NCBI RefSeq assembly: GCF_023091745.1
Contig: NC_068934.1
Coordinates: forward strand, 20,864,434 to 20,928,433
Length of the DNA stretch: 64,000 nt
Reading direction: 5' to 3'
DNA from: Budorcas taxicolor
Taxonomy: Eukaryota > Chordata > Mammalia > Artiodactyla > Bovidae
The position numbers were made by a program, and so were the translations under genes. Under the pieces are notes generated by a model, which saw only the letters and a list, made by a program, of their open reading frames with translations, searched no databases and was not told where the DNA came from. This document shows, piece by piece, positions 1 through 11,645 of this stretch (positions are counted from its first letter, which is position 1; each line of letters starts with the position of its first letter).

Positions 1-170
1 ACCCCAACAATACTCTATGTTGTGGTTCCTCAGTGCTCAAAATTCTCCCTCTTCTTTTCATCTATGTCTTCATCTATATGCTATCTTATCAAAGGGGTCA
101 TATTTATAAACTATCCACTGTCATATATTTTTCCATCATACAATTCATTAATGTTATTTATAGAAATTCT

Positions 171-1184
171 GCAGTTCAGTTCAGTCGCTGTCATGTCCGA
201 CTCTTTGCGACCCCATGGATTGAAGCACGCCGGGCCTCCCTGTCCATCGCCAACTCCCAGAGTTTACTCAAACTCATGTCCATTGAGTTGGTGATGCCAA
301 CCCACCATCTCATTCTCTGTTGTCCCCTTCTCCTCCCACCTTCAATCTTTCCCAGCAACAGGCCTTTTCCAATGACTCAGTTCTTTGCATCAGATGGCCA
401 AAGTATTGGAGTTTCAGATTCAACATCAGTCCTTCCAATGAATATCCAGGACTTATTTCCTTTAGGATGGACTGGTTGGATCTCCTTGCAGTACAAGAGA
501 TTCTCAACAGTCTTCTCCAACACCACGGTTCAAAAGCATCAATTCTTCACCACTCAGCTTTCTTTATAGTCCAACTCTCACATCCATACATGACTACGGG
601 AAAAACCATAGCTTTCACTAGACGGACCTTTGTTGGCGAAGTAATGTTTCTGCTTTTTAATATGCTGTCTAGGTTGGTCATAACTTTTCTCCCAAGGAGT
701 AAGCGACTTTTAATTTCATGGCTGCAATCACCATCTGCAGTGATTTTGGAGCCCCAAAAAATATTTCCACTGTTTCCCCATCTATTTGCCATGAAGTGAT
801 GGGACCTGATGCCGCGATCTTAGTTTTCTGAATGTTGAGCTTTAAGCCAACTTTTTCACTGTCCTCTTTCACTTTCATCAAGAGTCTGTTTAGTTCCTCT
901 TCACTTTCTGCCATAAGGGTGGTGTCATCTGCATATCTGAGGTTATTGATATTTCTCCCAGCCAAGTTGATTCCAACTTGTGCCTCATCCAGCCCAGCGT
1001 TTCTCATGAGGTACTCTACATATAAGTTAAATAAGCAGGGTAATATATAGCCTTGACATACTCCTTTCCCTATTTGGAACCAGTCTGTTGTTTCATGTCT
1101 AGTTCTAACTGTTGCTTTCTGACCTGCATACAAATTTCTCAAGAGGCAGGTCAGGTAGTCTGGTATTCCCAACTCTTTAAGAAC
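171..1184 (-). mobile_element. BovB LINE, 5'-truncated copy
   Basis: The left edge is the reverse complement of the BovB 3' terminus (gactgaactgaact type) and the element runs leftward through the RT region. An exact 9-bp target-site duplication, agaaattct, flanks it at 162-170 and 1185-1193, so both ends are real insertion ends. The 5' truncation falls just upstream of the RT palm. Family assignment rests on remembered BovB sequence. Confidence 0.93.
310..1184 (-). pseudogene. BovB ORF2 remnant (reverse transcriptase C-terminal half)
   Basis: Translation of the minus strand gives the RTE-type RT palm: LRNLYAGQ, the DWFQIGKGV block, and the catalytic YADD box at 924-935. The reading is split over at least two frames, with a shift near 680-790 in the stretch that should read TVSDFIFLGSK. 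Part of the C-terminal domain is readable at 547-792 and again at 310-507. Not a functional gene; no start and no endonuclease domain. Confidence 0.9.
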
Positions 1185-1193
1185 AGAAATTCT

Positions 1194-2063
1194 TAGCATC
1201 TGCATTTATATTTTCCTTAATTTTTGGTCTTCACATCCTTAAAAATATATTTTTTTCATTTTTATCATATTTGTATCTCTACTACTTGATTCCATTACAG
1301 CTTTTTTTAAAGTTTTTTGGGTTATCTTTATTTTTTATCAATTTATTTCAAGCTCCTACCAGAGTTAATGGTTCATGGAAGGTACACAGTAATTTTTGCT
1401 TAATTTTTCCACAACTGAAGAAATGAATGAAATATGTTAGTATGAAGTAAAGAGAAATCAATCAAATTGTTAGGAATGAAATATACAATATTTTAAAGCA
1501 TCAGAGTTTGCTTACATAAGTAATTGCAGTGACTTCTAACAAACAATATGCTTAATGCTAACTCTGTGTGACAAGTGACGAAGGGGAAAAAAGTCAGAAA
1601 TGAGCAGAAATATCTGTCTAATGCTTTAAAGTGAAAGGTTGTGTCTCATTGTCCTCAGAAGCCCTCGTCCTTGTCAGGAGATCTGTGGGTACAGTCTGAC
1701 CACATCCAGTTGGACTAGGAAAAATGAGTTTTTCTTACTTCCTTGTTCTGCTCAACAGGGTCAATCTAATTTTCTTTAAATGCCAGTTTTAACAACATAT
1801 AGTTCTGCCACCCCAGCCATGGCTTCTCATTCTTATACACTAAAGCACCCAACCCTTAGTGTGGTATACAAAGTTTTTTATAACTGGGCCTCCATCATTT
1901 CTTCCCAGAACTGAGCAATTCATTGTCATACAAGGAGCTTCCACTCAATGAAGACGTGTATGTGTCATTTCCCCCAGCAACCTCTACACTGAGAGTATAC
2001 CCCAGTGTAAAGTTTTCTCAATTGCCCTATACTGCCATTCTTCCTCCATCTCACAGGCTTTAC
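1194..2063. other. Unassigned single-copy-looking sequence
   Basis: I recognise no repeat, exon or RNA gene here. Sequence is AT-rich at 1210-1450 and more mixed at 1560-2060. Short ORFs (for example 1923-2111) have no recognisable domain. Confidence 0.5.
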
Positions 2064-2072
2064 TTTTTAAGT

Positions 2073-2215
2073 GAAAGTGAAAGTCGTTCAGTCATTTCAG
2101 ACTCTTTGTGACCCCACGGACTATACAGTCTCCAGGCCAGAATACTGAAGTGAGTAGCCTTTCCCTTCTCCAGGGGCTCTTCCTAACCCAGGGGTTGAGC
2201 CCAGAGTGCATGCAT
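2073..2215 (-). mobile_element. Bov-tA SINE, truncated in its tRNA head
   Basis: Reverse complement of a tRNA-Glu-derived Bov-tA: Bov-A tail at 2075-2110, body with the gaatactg motif, and a broken B-box region near 2195-2205. A 9-bp direct repeat tttttaagt at 2064-2072 and 2216-2224 marks the insertion. The missing tRNA head indicates 5' truncation during reverse transcription. Confidence 0.88.
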
Positions 2216-2224
2216 TTTTTAAGT

Positions 2225-2290
2225 TTCCACTCAAATGTGACCTCATCATAAAAGAGTTTGACCTTTCTCTGAGAGCATGACACCACTCAT
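2225..2290 (+). repeat. Probable LINE2 3'-region fragment
   Basis: The stretch around ctcaaatgtgacct resembles the widespread LINE2 motif (ctcaaatgtcacctyctcagagaggcc). The Bov-tA before it apparently landed inside this older repeat. Short and diverged, so moderate confidence. Confidence 0.5.
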
Positions 2291-2524
2291 TTTATTTTCA
2301 TTTTAGCATTAAAACACACACACATCATAATATTCCTGTTAAAAATAACTGAGCGATGCATAAATTCTTCTTCATATGTACTTTCCCTCCCTGCCTCACT
2401 TCCTTTCCAAAGATAACTGTTGTCAATTTGAAGTATATATTTAGAAAGCTTTTCTTATGTATCACATAGAATTTAAAGGCAGAGGCTCGCCTCCACACAA
2501 TTAGGTCATGTCTTACTGATTCTA

Positions 2525-2732
2525 GGACTTCCCTGGTGGCTCAGACGGTAAAGCGTCTGTTTACAGTGCGGGAGACCCGGGTTAAATCCCTGGGTTGGGA
2601 AGATCCCCTGGAGAAGGAAATGGCAATCCACTCCAGGGCTATTGCCTGGAAAATACCATGGACAGTGGAGCCTGGTAGGCTACAGTCCATGGAGTCGCAA
2701 AGAGTCAGACACGACTGAGCGACTTCTCTTCA
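2525..2732 (+). mobile_element. Bov-tA SINE, full length
   Basis: A tRNA-like head with Pol III A box (tggctcagacggtaa) and B-box region (gggttaaatccc) is followed by the Bov-A body and the gactgagcgac tail. A perfect 13-bp duplication cttactgattcta lies at 2512-2524 and 2733-2745. Confidence 0.95.
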
Positions 2733-2890
2733 CTTACTGATTCTAAAATCCACTTTAGTCACTTAACTATACATTTCTGATAGCATTTCACGGGTGAATG
2801 CATGAATTGCCCACATTAATTTAAATATTGTACAATACTCCTTAGAAAGCATATAACCATGGCTTATACCAAAGGATACTTAGGGGATCT

Positions 2891-3168
2891 CTGCTGCTGC
2901 TGCTGCTAAGTCGCTTTAGTTGTGTCCGACTCTGTGAGACTCCATAGACAGAAGCCCACCAGGCTCCCCTGTCCCTGGGATTCTCCAGGCAAGAACACTG
3001 GAGTGGGTTGCCATTTCCTCTCCAATGCATGAAAGTGAAAAGCGAAAGTGAAGTTGCTCAGTCGTGTCTGACTCATAGTGACCCCATGGACTGCAGCCCA
3101 CCAGGCTCCTGTGTCCATGGGATTCTCCAGGCAAGAATACTGGAGTGGGGTGCCATTGCCTTCTCCAA
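2891..3168 (-). mobile_element. Bov-A2 SINE (dimer)
   Basis: Two related Bov-A units of about 115 bp are joined by the gaaagtgaaaagcgaaagtgaag linker. The plus strand begins with (CTG)n-CTAAGTCG, the reverse complement of the SINE tail, so the sense strand is minus. No clear target duplication seen. Confidence 0.92.
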
Positions 3169-3394
3169 GCAATGCTACAATAAAGAAATGCTTTGTGTGT
3201 ATACCTTTTTGTATTTGTTTTTGCTTCTGTTGAATCAATAAGGTAGGTCCTAGACACTTGGAATAAATCACTGGGGAGAAAAAAAAAAAAGACTGTCATT
3301 GTGGAGGGGTAAAGGATGGACAGAACATGTAATGCTGAGTGGGACAGCTAAGGTGAGTCTCTTTAGTACCAGAAGATTTGAGCAAAGGCCAAAG

Positions 3395-3655
3395 CAAGCA
3401 AACAAATTAGCTGAACAGATCTATGGGGGAAGAACATTCTAGACAGAAAAATAGCAACAAATCCTTAAGCAGAAATCATACCTAACACTTTGCAGGAACA
3501 TCAAGGAGACCCAGGTGGCTCAATCAGTGAGCAACTGGCAATGAGGAGGAGAAAAGGACCAAGAGTCCAAAGAGCATGGGGCTTTTAGAAAACTACAAAG
3601 CCTTTGTCTTTTAATTGAAATCTGACCATTACAAGGTTTTGAGCAGAAACAAAAA
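3395..3655 (-). repeat. Old LINE2 fragment
   Basis: The run from gatttgagcaaaggcc through gggggaagaacattctagacag to gttttgagcagaaac follows the reverse complement of the LINE2 3' region. Strongly diverged, with an internal insertion near 3510-3530. Confidence 0.55.
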
Positions 3656-4882
3656 TATGTCAAATTTCTCTATCATATTGTATGACCACTTTACATTTTT
3701 CTTCATTATACATATCTACCAATAATATGTATGAAAATGTATCTTTTTACCTCATTCTAAATATACTCTGGCTATTATCAACCTTGTTTATTTTTCTAAT
3801 CTGATTGCTTTATACCAGCTTTCTCCTGTAACTAGGGAGAGTAGACATAATTTTGTATATTTACGGCCACTGTTATATTTTCTGTATCTGAATAACTTAT
3901 TTTGTATTGATAATACTCAGTTTTAAAATATATTCATATATAATCCCTAAACACATTTCAAGGACAAGAAGTACAGTGAATTGGCCCTTTGTCTTTGCTT
4001 TTCTCTGATAAATTTTAGACTCCACTGAAGAACAATTACCTTATACACAATACCAAAATGAAGCCTTTTTTCAAAGGAATAAGTGAAATATGCTGTTTTT
4101 TTAATAAAAAGCAAAGACAGTTTCCATTGAAAAATGCCTTATTAAGCATGAATATAAGATGCTGTTTCATTTTAACCAACATATAATTTAATTTCTTTCA
4201 TGCTCATCAATAATCATCTATTTTATTTAAGATAAAATATATGTGGAGGAGAAACTCAAGGTCATGTATCATATATTGGTTATCCTCAGGTTTCCATCTT
4301 TAAAACACTCGATCCTATCAACGTTGAAGATTTATTGCTAAGTCACTCCTGGGGTGGGGGACCTGTCTTTATGATCCATTATGCTAAAATTCACAAAAAA
4401 TATTGTCATTCTAGTAATGTAACAGTGCAATAAATCATCCAATGATGCAGAAGACCATGAGAAGCTGTGATTTTTTTTTTTTTAAATAAAGACATTGATC
4501 AAGCATAAAGAGTGCAGGGATACAGAAGAATGAATGAACTTAGAATATAAAATAAAACTCTAAAAATCAAACAGTATACTAAACAGAAGAAAGCCAGTAA
4601 TTGATTAGTTATTTCAATGGCACCTAGTATACTGAAAATACAAACAAACAAAAAAAAGCAAAACACTTTTACTCACTTTTAGTAAAAAACATACAACTAA
4701 GCCTCTTTCTACAACTAAGCCTCTTTTAGTAAAATCCAGGAGAAACATAAAATGTAACTGTCACTTGAGAGTGAGTTAATGCCAATGAAATAAGTAGAAA
4801 AGCTGTTGTGAAAATTAAATAAATTCCCATTTGTAGCTATATGCAGGAGAAATGCCAAATGGTTTTAACCCAAATGTATTTT
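3656..4882. other. AT-rich sequence without recognised content
   Basis: No coding or repeat signature recognised. Contains a T12 run near 4471-4482 and an 18-bp tandem duplication at 4692-4726 (unit tacaactaagcctcttt). Ends at the BovB tail. Confidence 0.5.
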
Positions 4883-5172
4883 CCTGGGATTTCTTTGGAA
4901 GGAATGATGATAAAGCTGAAGCTCCAGTACTTTGGACACCTCATGCGAAGAGTTGACTCACTGGAAAAGACTCTGATGCTGGGAGGGATTGGGGGCAGGA
5001 GGAGAAGGGGACGACCCAGGATGAGATGGCTGGATGGCATCACGGACTCGATGGACGTGCATCTGAGTGAACTCCGGGAGATGGTGATGGACAGGGAGGC
5101 CTGGCCTGCTGCAATTCATGGGGTCGCAAAGAGTCGGACACGACTGAGCGACTGAACTGAACTGAACTGATA
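4883..5172 (+). mobile_element. BovB LINE, 3'-end fragment
   Basis: Only the last 290 bp of BovB: the C-terminal ORF2 codons (frame of 4841-5155, ending in the usual SRTRLSD) and the gactgaactgaactgaactga terminus. The reading is open throughout and close to the form I remember, so this looks like one of the younger copies. No target duplication was clear. Confidence 0.9.
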
Positions 5173-5410
5173 GATTAGAAACTAGTGGTTTAATAGTCTC
5201 CTAAATGAGAAGTTAAGAGAGATAATTAGCATAATTTGTGTTGACTTCATCTGTATATTAGAGTAAGAAAAAAAATCATACAGCTTTAACATTTTTTGGC
5301 AACATGTAGCTAAAAGTCATGATGTGTGTTTGGTAAAATTGTTTTAGCTAGATACTTTTACAATGAGGAAATTGTTCTAAGTGGCATTAAATGTGTTGTA
5401 GAGACTAGAT

Positions 5411-5611
5411 GGGCCTTCCTGGTGGTTCAGATGGTAAAGAATTTGCCTGCAATGCAGGAGACTAGGTTTGACCCCTGGGTCAGGAAGATCCCTTGGAGAA
5501 GGGAATGGCAACCCACTCCAGTATTCTTGCCTGGAGAATTCCATGGACAGAGAAGCCTGGCAGGCTACAGTCCATGGGGTCACAAACAGACACTACTAAG
5601 CAACTAATACT
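5411..5611 (+). mobile_element. Bov-tA SINE
   Basis: Plus-strand tRNA-like head (tggttcagatggtaa A box; aggtttgacccc at the B box) followed by the Bov-A body ending near 5611. The tail is decayed (acaaacagacactactaag). Confidence 0.92.
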
Positions 5612-5671
5612 TACACATTTCCAGAGATCAAATATCAAGATTTTTTGAAATTTGGGTTATAAATACATATA

Positions 5672-6811
5672 GATCATGGAAAAAGCAAGATAGTTCCAGA
5701 AAAACATATATTTCTGCTTTATTGACTATGCCAAAGCCTTCGACTGTGTGGATCACAATAAACTGTGGAAAATTCTTCAAGAGATGGGAATACCAGACCA
5801 TGCCTGACCTGCCTCTTGAGAAACCTGTATGCAGGTCAGGAAGCAACAGTTAGAAATGGACATGGACCAACAGACTGGTTCCAAATAGGAAAAGGAGTAC
5901 GTCAAGGCTGTATATTGTCACCCTGCTTATTTAACTTATATGCAGAGTACATCATGAGAGATGCTGGGCTGGATGAAGCACAAGCTGGAATCAAGATTGC
6001 TGGGAGAAATATCAATAACCTCAGATATGCAGATGACACCACCATTACGGTAGAAAGTGAAGAAGAACTACAGAGCCTCTTGATGAAAGTGAAAAGAGGA
6101 GAGTGAAAAAGTTGCTTAACGCTCAACATTCCGAAACTAAGATCATGGCATCCAGTCCCATCACTTCATGGGAAATAGATGGGGAAAGAGTGGAAACAGT
6201 GGCCAACTTTATTTTTTGGTGCTCCAAAATCACTGCAGATGGTGATTGCAGCCATGAAATTAAAAGACACTTACTCCTTGGAAGAAAAGTTATGACCAAC
6301 CTAGAGAGCATATTAAAAAGCAGAGACATTACTTTGTCAACTAAGGTCTGTCTAGTCAAGGCTATGGTTTTTCCAGTAGTTATATATGGATGTGAGAGTT
6401 GGACTATAAAGAAAGCTGAGTGCAGAAGAATTGATGCTTTTGAACTATGGTGTTGGAGAAGACTCTTGAGAGTCCCTTGGACTGCAAGGAGATCCAACCA
6501 GTCCATCCTAAAGGAAATCAGTCCTGGGTGTTTATGTGAAGGACTGATGTTGAAGCTGAAACTCTAATATTTTGGCCATCTGATGCTAAGAGGTGACTTA
6601 TTAGAAAAGACCCTGATGTTGGGAAAGATTGAAGGCAGGAGGAGAAGGGGACAACAGAGGATGAGATGGCTGGATGGCATCACTGACTCGATGGACATGA
6701 GCTTGAGTGAACTCCGGGAGTTGTTGATGGACAGGAAGGCCTGGTGTGTTGTGGTTCATGGGGTTGCAAAAAGTCAGACATGACTGAGTGACTGAAATGA
6801 ACTGAACTGAT
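5672..6811 (+). mobile_element. BovB LINE, 5'-truncated copy
   Basis: Begins in the RT palm at gatcatggaaaaagc and runs to the BovB 3' terminus (gactgaaatgaactgaactga). The 3' half carries the older-style wording (atgttgggaaagattgaaggc). Confidence 0.93.
5765..6783 (+). pseudogene. BovB ORF2 remnant (RT and C-terminal domain)
   Basis: The frame at 5765-6106 carries LRNLYAGQEA, GVRQGCILSPCLFNLYAEY and an intact YADD box at 6026-6037. A 2-bp insertion near 5803 separates it from the upstream DYAKAFD block, a second frame change sits near 6090, and a stop ends the next frame at 6567; the C-terminal piece resumes at 6583. Catalytic residues survive but the protein could not be made whole. Confidence 0.9.
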
Positions 6812-6857
6812 TGAAGCCAAATATGTAGCTCTCCAATATAACCACAATTGTTCTCTC

Positions 6858-7672
6858 AAGAGAATACCCAGAAGGAAGGAATATATATGTCCACAATACT
6901 GCACATACGTGATGAGATTAACGAACTTCATTTATAATAGAAAAAAAATCAAGAAACAACCAAAGTGTCTATTAACTGGAAAATGGATAAATAATTGTTG
7001 TATATTCATATAATAGAAAGCTATGCTGCTGCTGCTGCTAAGTCGCTTCAGTTGTGTCCGACTCTGTGGGACCCCATAGATGACAGCCCACCAGCTCCGC
7101 CGTCCCTGGGATTCTCCAGGCAAGAACACTGGAGTAGGTTGCCATTTCCTTCTCCAATGCATGAAAGTGAAAAGTGAAAGTGAAGTGGCTCCATCGTGTC
7201 CAACTCTTAGCAACCCCATGGATTGCAGCCTACCAGGCTCCTCCATCCATGGGATTTTCCAGGCAAGAGTACTGGAGTGGGGTGCCATTGCTTTCTCCAA
7301 TAGAAAGCTATACAGCAATTTTGAAAAGAGAGAGAGAGAAAAAAAACTATTGCCACACCCAGCAAATTAGAATCTCACAGACATTACACTGAGCCAGATG
7401 GAAGAGGGTGCATATGAAATGATTCTATTACATGATGCTTGTGATTGGAAAAACTAACCTCTGGAGGCAGAATCAGAGTAGTGTTATCTTTTGAAAGGGT
7501 GAGTGGATGTTGACTGGGAAAGGACACTGGGGAACTTTCTAGGATGTTAGAAATGTTCCATATTTTGATTTTGGTTGTGGTTATTTGAGTATAAAAGCTA
7601 ATCTATATTTAATAAATGTATGCTTTATGGTATAGAAGCTAAATCTCATTTAAAAAATAAAAATCTACATAA
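6858..7672 (+). mobile_element. L1 3' end, split by a Bov-A2
   Basis: Plus-strand L1M-type 3' UTR: the caaagtgtctattaactgg and ggataaataattg motifs lie left of the SINE, and the gaactttctaggatgttag through ttgattttggttgtgg block lies right of it. It ends in A-rich sequence near 7672. The SINE occupies 7025-7298. Confidence 0.75.
7025..7298 (-). mobile_element. Bov-A2 SINE inside an L1
   Basis: Full dimer with the CTG-repeat tail at the left end and the gaaagtgaaaagtgaaag linker in the middle. A perfect 13-bp target duplication aatagaaagctat lies at 7012-7024 and 7299-7311, cut from the host L1. Confidence 0.96.
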
Positions 7673-8067
7673 AAAGAGAGGTTTGGGTAAGTCCTCCCTT
7701 TGAAAAAGGATGGAAATGCCTATCAGTTATTTAGTGATTTCTCTGTGTTAAATGCTGAATGAATTAATTCAAATATATTTAATGCCTCAGACCAGGTCTG
7801 GAGCAAAGACATTCAGATTTCACAGAGTTTCAGGGAAGATTTTTGACTTACATGTAAGTGAATAATTTAGGCCTAACCATGAGTAGGGAAGGGTCTGTAA
7901 ATTCAGGAAGAGTGGGATAAAGGAGAAGATTAAGCAAACATAATCACCCCAGGTAGGGATGGGAGGTATGCAAATGAGTCCTGCCTTTTGAAGCAATTTA
8001 ATCAAACAGTTAAAGATACCATCCCACAATCAAACTCTACCAGACTATAGCCTGTTTCTGCTTCTTA
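7673..8067. other. Unassigned sequence
   Basis: No recognised gene or repeat. A short minus ORF at 7820-8029 has no familiar motif. Confidence 0.45.
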
Positions 8068-8245
8068 ACAGCTCTGTGCCCTAGGAGAGACTATACAATT
8101 TCTCTATGCCTCAATGTGTTCATTGTACAATCGAAATAATAAATTACCTATCTCACAGGTTTGCTGTGAGAATTAAATGGGTTACTATAGGTAAAGTATT
8201 TGAGACAGGACTTGGCAAATAGTAAATTCTATGTAATGTTAACTT
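8068..8245 (+). repeat. MIR SINE
   Basis: Ordered MIR core motifs: tctctatgcctcaatgtgttcattgta, a run equivalent to aaataataaattacctatctcacaggtttgctgtgagaat, and the cttggcaaatagtaaa end. Ancient mammalian tRNA-SINE. Confidence 0.85.
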
Positions 8246-8654
8246 GTACATTGTTTCTCAAGGATGACTGTTGGCTATGACATTAATTTTTCTACTTTTG
8301 AAATTCAGAGACTGATAAATGACCTCAAAACATGTTTTGGTGACCAATATAGGTTTGATAAATGTTTAATTTGCCAAACAAGGACATTTAAAAGGAACTC
8401 TAAAACTATACCAATGTTATTTTATACAAGGACACTTTTCCCAAATATTAGGAACCCAAAGCCACAGTAAGAATAGATATCTCTGTATTAACATTATCCT
8501 TTAAACCAAACCAATCTAACCTCATGGATAATTCTGTAACACAGTAGTTTTTATTTTCTTATCTTAATTTTACCTCAGACACAAGAAATCTTAATCAGTC
8601 ATTTATTATGCACAACCCAGCTGATCTTGGCATTTCAGTTGATAACTGATGTTA
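8246..8654. other. Unassigned sequence
   Basis: A 68-codon plus ORF (8264-8470) is present but has no domain I recognise, and its length is within chance expectation. Nothing else identified. Confidence 0.45.
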
Positions 8655-8921
8655 TGCTGCTGCTGCTGCTAAGTCGCTTCAGTCATGTCCGACTCTGTGC
8701 GACCCCATAAATGGCAGCCCACCAGGCTCTGCTGTCCCTGGGACTCTCCAGGCAAGAACACTGGAGTGGGTTGCCATTTCCTTCTCCAATGAATGGAAGT
8801 GAAAAGTGAAAGTGAAGTCGCTCAGTCGTGTCCGACTCTTCACGACCCCATGGACTGAAGCCTACCAGGCTCCTCCATCCATAGGATTTTCCAGGCAAGA
8901 GTATTGGCGTGGGTTGCCATT
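8655..8921 (-). mobile_element. Bov-A2 SINE (dimer)
   Basis: Same structure as the other Bov-A2 copies: (CTG)n tail at the left, first unit, gaaagtgaaaagtgaaag linker, second unit ending at gggttgccattgc. No target duplication found. Confidence 0.92.
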
Positions 8922-9974
8922 GCTAGGAAGTGTCAAACCTGAATTTTAATGTTTAATAATAAGCAACTCTGGGGAGGGCAAAGGAAAGTCAGGAATGGAG
9001 TCAATTTTTCAGCATAAAATGTTAAAGGGCTCCAGTTACAGAGTGAGGAGGCTGAGAATCAGTTAAGGTAACAAGAAGTATAAGGCATTCACCTAAAAGT
9101 GGCTGAGTTCTGCAAGTCACTATATTCATGAATATTGGACAGTCCCTATTGCCAACGGAGCTAGACTCACGTGGAAAGCCAATCTCCTGGAAGAAGTAGA
9201 TATCCTGTTACAAATAACAGATGGGAGACTAATTAGGTGGATAGCATAGAAGAGTTTCAGTCATCAGGCAGCTGCGGATGTATTTAGGCAGATGTATTAA
9301 TACTTACAGTTAAAATAAGAACATTGTGGGAGAGTGATTTTGAAAAACACAATTGCTGGGATGACTAACTCTTTCACTGAGGGGCAGGCTCTTCATAGGA
9401 CATATGGAAGGTGCCTCCAATTATCTCTGGTAACTGGAATGAAAGTAGGCCAAAGACATCTTTGAATTGCTTATGTCGGGGCACTGTCTCGTGAGCAACT
9501 GCTCGAAACACTAAATGGCACAGCAGTTAAACAGAATATGATTCAGGGACGAGAAAATTAGAAGTTGCAGCACAAAGTTTCAAATGATAAAATAAGAAAT
9601 TCAGTCAAAATTATGTCTTCCAGAGTTCACATTTTTTCTTTTTCAAATTCTGCTGAAAGCATGACTACAAATGTTTTATAAGATGTCCTTTCACTACTTT
9701 CCTGCATACTGAAAATAAAAGCTTAGGATGAATTTCTCCAATCTCAATAATTAATAACATGTTTGATTTACCTAGGCCTCCAACAATGATGAGAAGAATA
9801 ATTTCTTAACTTTGGGAGGAGTGAATTCAACAATATATGAGAGTGTCAATCAAACATGATACTCATTTCCAGTTCTACTAAATACAGATTACTCTAATAT
9901 TCACTTTAATTCCCCTTCAAAAATATTTGGGAGTAGATATAAGAAGGACATTGGGTAGCCTGGACTAACAGTTT
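8922..9974. other. Unassigned sequence
   Basis: About 1 kb with no recognised gene or repeat. Somewhat less AT-rich than neighbours at 8950-9300. Old, unrecognisable repeat material is possible. Confidence 0.45.
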
Positions 9975-10640
9975 ATTCAATAAATTTATTCATTCATTCA
10001 ACAAGAATTTATTATTATCCACCATATATTCCAGAAACCATCATTGTGGTAAAGATGATAATATATCAGTGAACAAACCATAATTTCTGCCCAGAAAAAA
10101 AAATCCCTTAGTCTGTGGATATCTCAGGAGGAAAAAGAGGCATGATCTGGATGCTGTAGGAACAGAGTGGGGAAGTGTCCAAAATAGACTATGCTGGGTG
10201 GGCAATTAGAGTATTCCAGAAGGAGAATCATGGTCAATATCAGTAACAGCATGAGAGAGGAGGGAATGGATACTTTGTCACAGGTGAAAGATAAGAGCAC
10301 ATACAAAGATGCATGGAAGAGGGAAGAATGCATGGACCTGCAGGGACCTACTATCATTACAGCGAGAGGCATACTGGGAAGAGGTAAGAGATGAGAGGTG
10401 GTAAGCAGGCAGGTGCTAGATCATAAAGAGCTATGGACTCTGACTTTTGTCCCTAGAATGACATGATCCCCCACCACCCCATCCCCATCAGGATTAATCT
10501 GAGCATTGGAAAGCATGTGCAAAACACTTTCCATTTCCAAAGAAATTTCTCAATGGACACTTAGGTAAGAAAGTTGTGCTTAGGATAAAGATAGGTTAAA
10601 GCAAGGATGGGTTTCAGAAATGTAAAAAGGGCAGGACTGT
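9975..10640 (-). repeat. LINE2 3' region
   Basis: Left end carries ttcattcattcaacaagaatttatt, the reverse complement of the LINE2 terminus, followed in order by atcagtgaacaaacca, the ggtgctagatcataaagagc block and the cttttgtccctagaatgacatgat block. Diverged but collinear over more than 500 bp. Its short ORFs (10124-10394) are incidental. Confidence 0.7.
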
Positions 10641-11582
10641 AGAAGAAAAGACAGCCAATAACGCATTCCTTGTATCTAATGAGTTTAGGGAATTATATAG
10701 AAAGAAATCATTTAATATACATTGTGTACAGTATTATGATGCTATCTATCATGTTCAAATAACTTAAAATCCTCAGTAAAACCTCAAGGACATATAATCC
10801 TTTGTTGATGTGGTGTTTTTAGGGAGTAAACTGAATAATGCAAAATGAAGAGCTATAGTGTGAGAATGCAAATTCAGCAAAAGAAGAAATTCAGAGCAAA
10901 ATAAATGTAAGCCTTTAATACTCCTAGAAACATTAGTGAGGGTAAGGTGGTGCTGAGTTTCCTACATCTGTGAGATGGATGCTTGAGTCAATTTAAGGCT
11001 AACCAAGCTTTTTTTAAAAAATATCCAAGTATCCAAATAATTAAGGCTAGAGGAAGCAGATGTCTGATATTTGATCTACAGTACAATAACTGCATCACTA
11101 GAGGGAAGTTAACTATGCCTCTTAATCCAGTCAACTAGAAAAATATTTAATATTCCAGGGGCACATGCAGAATTTTGTGTGTGGGGAAGTAAAAAAATAT
11201 AGTAGGAGGATATTAAAGGAGAGAGCTACATAAAGTTGAAAAGGATAGTTGAAACAGGAGCCTTAACAAGTCAATGATCAAGATTCTAAGGAAACTAAAA
11301 AGATGATATTGCTTTACATCTTAAATGAATTTTAGCTTATCTAAAACTTAACAAGTGACCTCTTTCAAGAAAATAAGCACTGAGACATTTCTCTGCAACT
11401 GAAGGATGAGAGAATATGCAGGCATTGCCTAACTGTACTTGCACAGGGACTCCAGTGATATTTGATATCTCTTCTCCCCACTGTACCCTTAGAGTCACTC
11501 CTCAAAAAATGTTTTGTAAATGACATTTTGATTTTGAATCTCCTGAAATATTTCCCCTCAAATAGCCCTCTCACACAAAAGG
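10641..11582. other. Unassigned sequence
   Basis: No gene or repeat recognised. Ends at an A21 run. ORFs over 11365-11740 are driven by this run and the CA repeat beyond it. Confidence 0.45.
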
Positions 11583-11645
11583 AAAAAAAAAAAAAAAAAA
11601 AAACTTGGGTAAGTAGGGCAAACATATATATACACACACACACAG
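11583..11645. repeat. Poly-A run and (TA)n(CA)n microsatellite
   Basis: A21 at 11583-11603, then a compound TA/CA tract at about 11622-11645. Low-complexity sequence; the poly-A may be the tail of an unrecognised retrotransposon. Confidence 0.9.

Noticed and set aside
2525..2600. tRNA gene because of A and B boxes
   Set aside because: The boxes belong to the head of a Bov-tA SINE; the same applies to every other Bov-tA here. No cloverleaf and no tRNA-length boundary.
2891..2907. CTG repeat expansion locus
   Set aside because: The CTG runs at this and four other places are the complement of the Bov-A2 tail.
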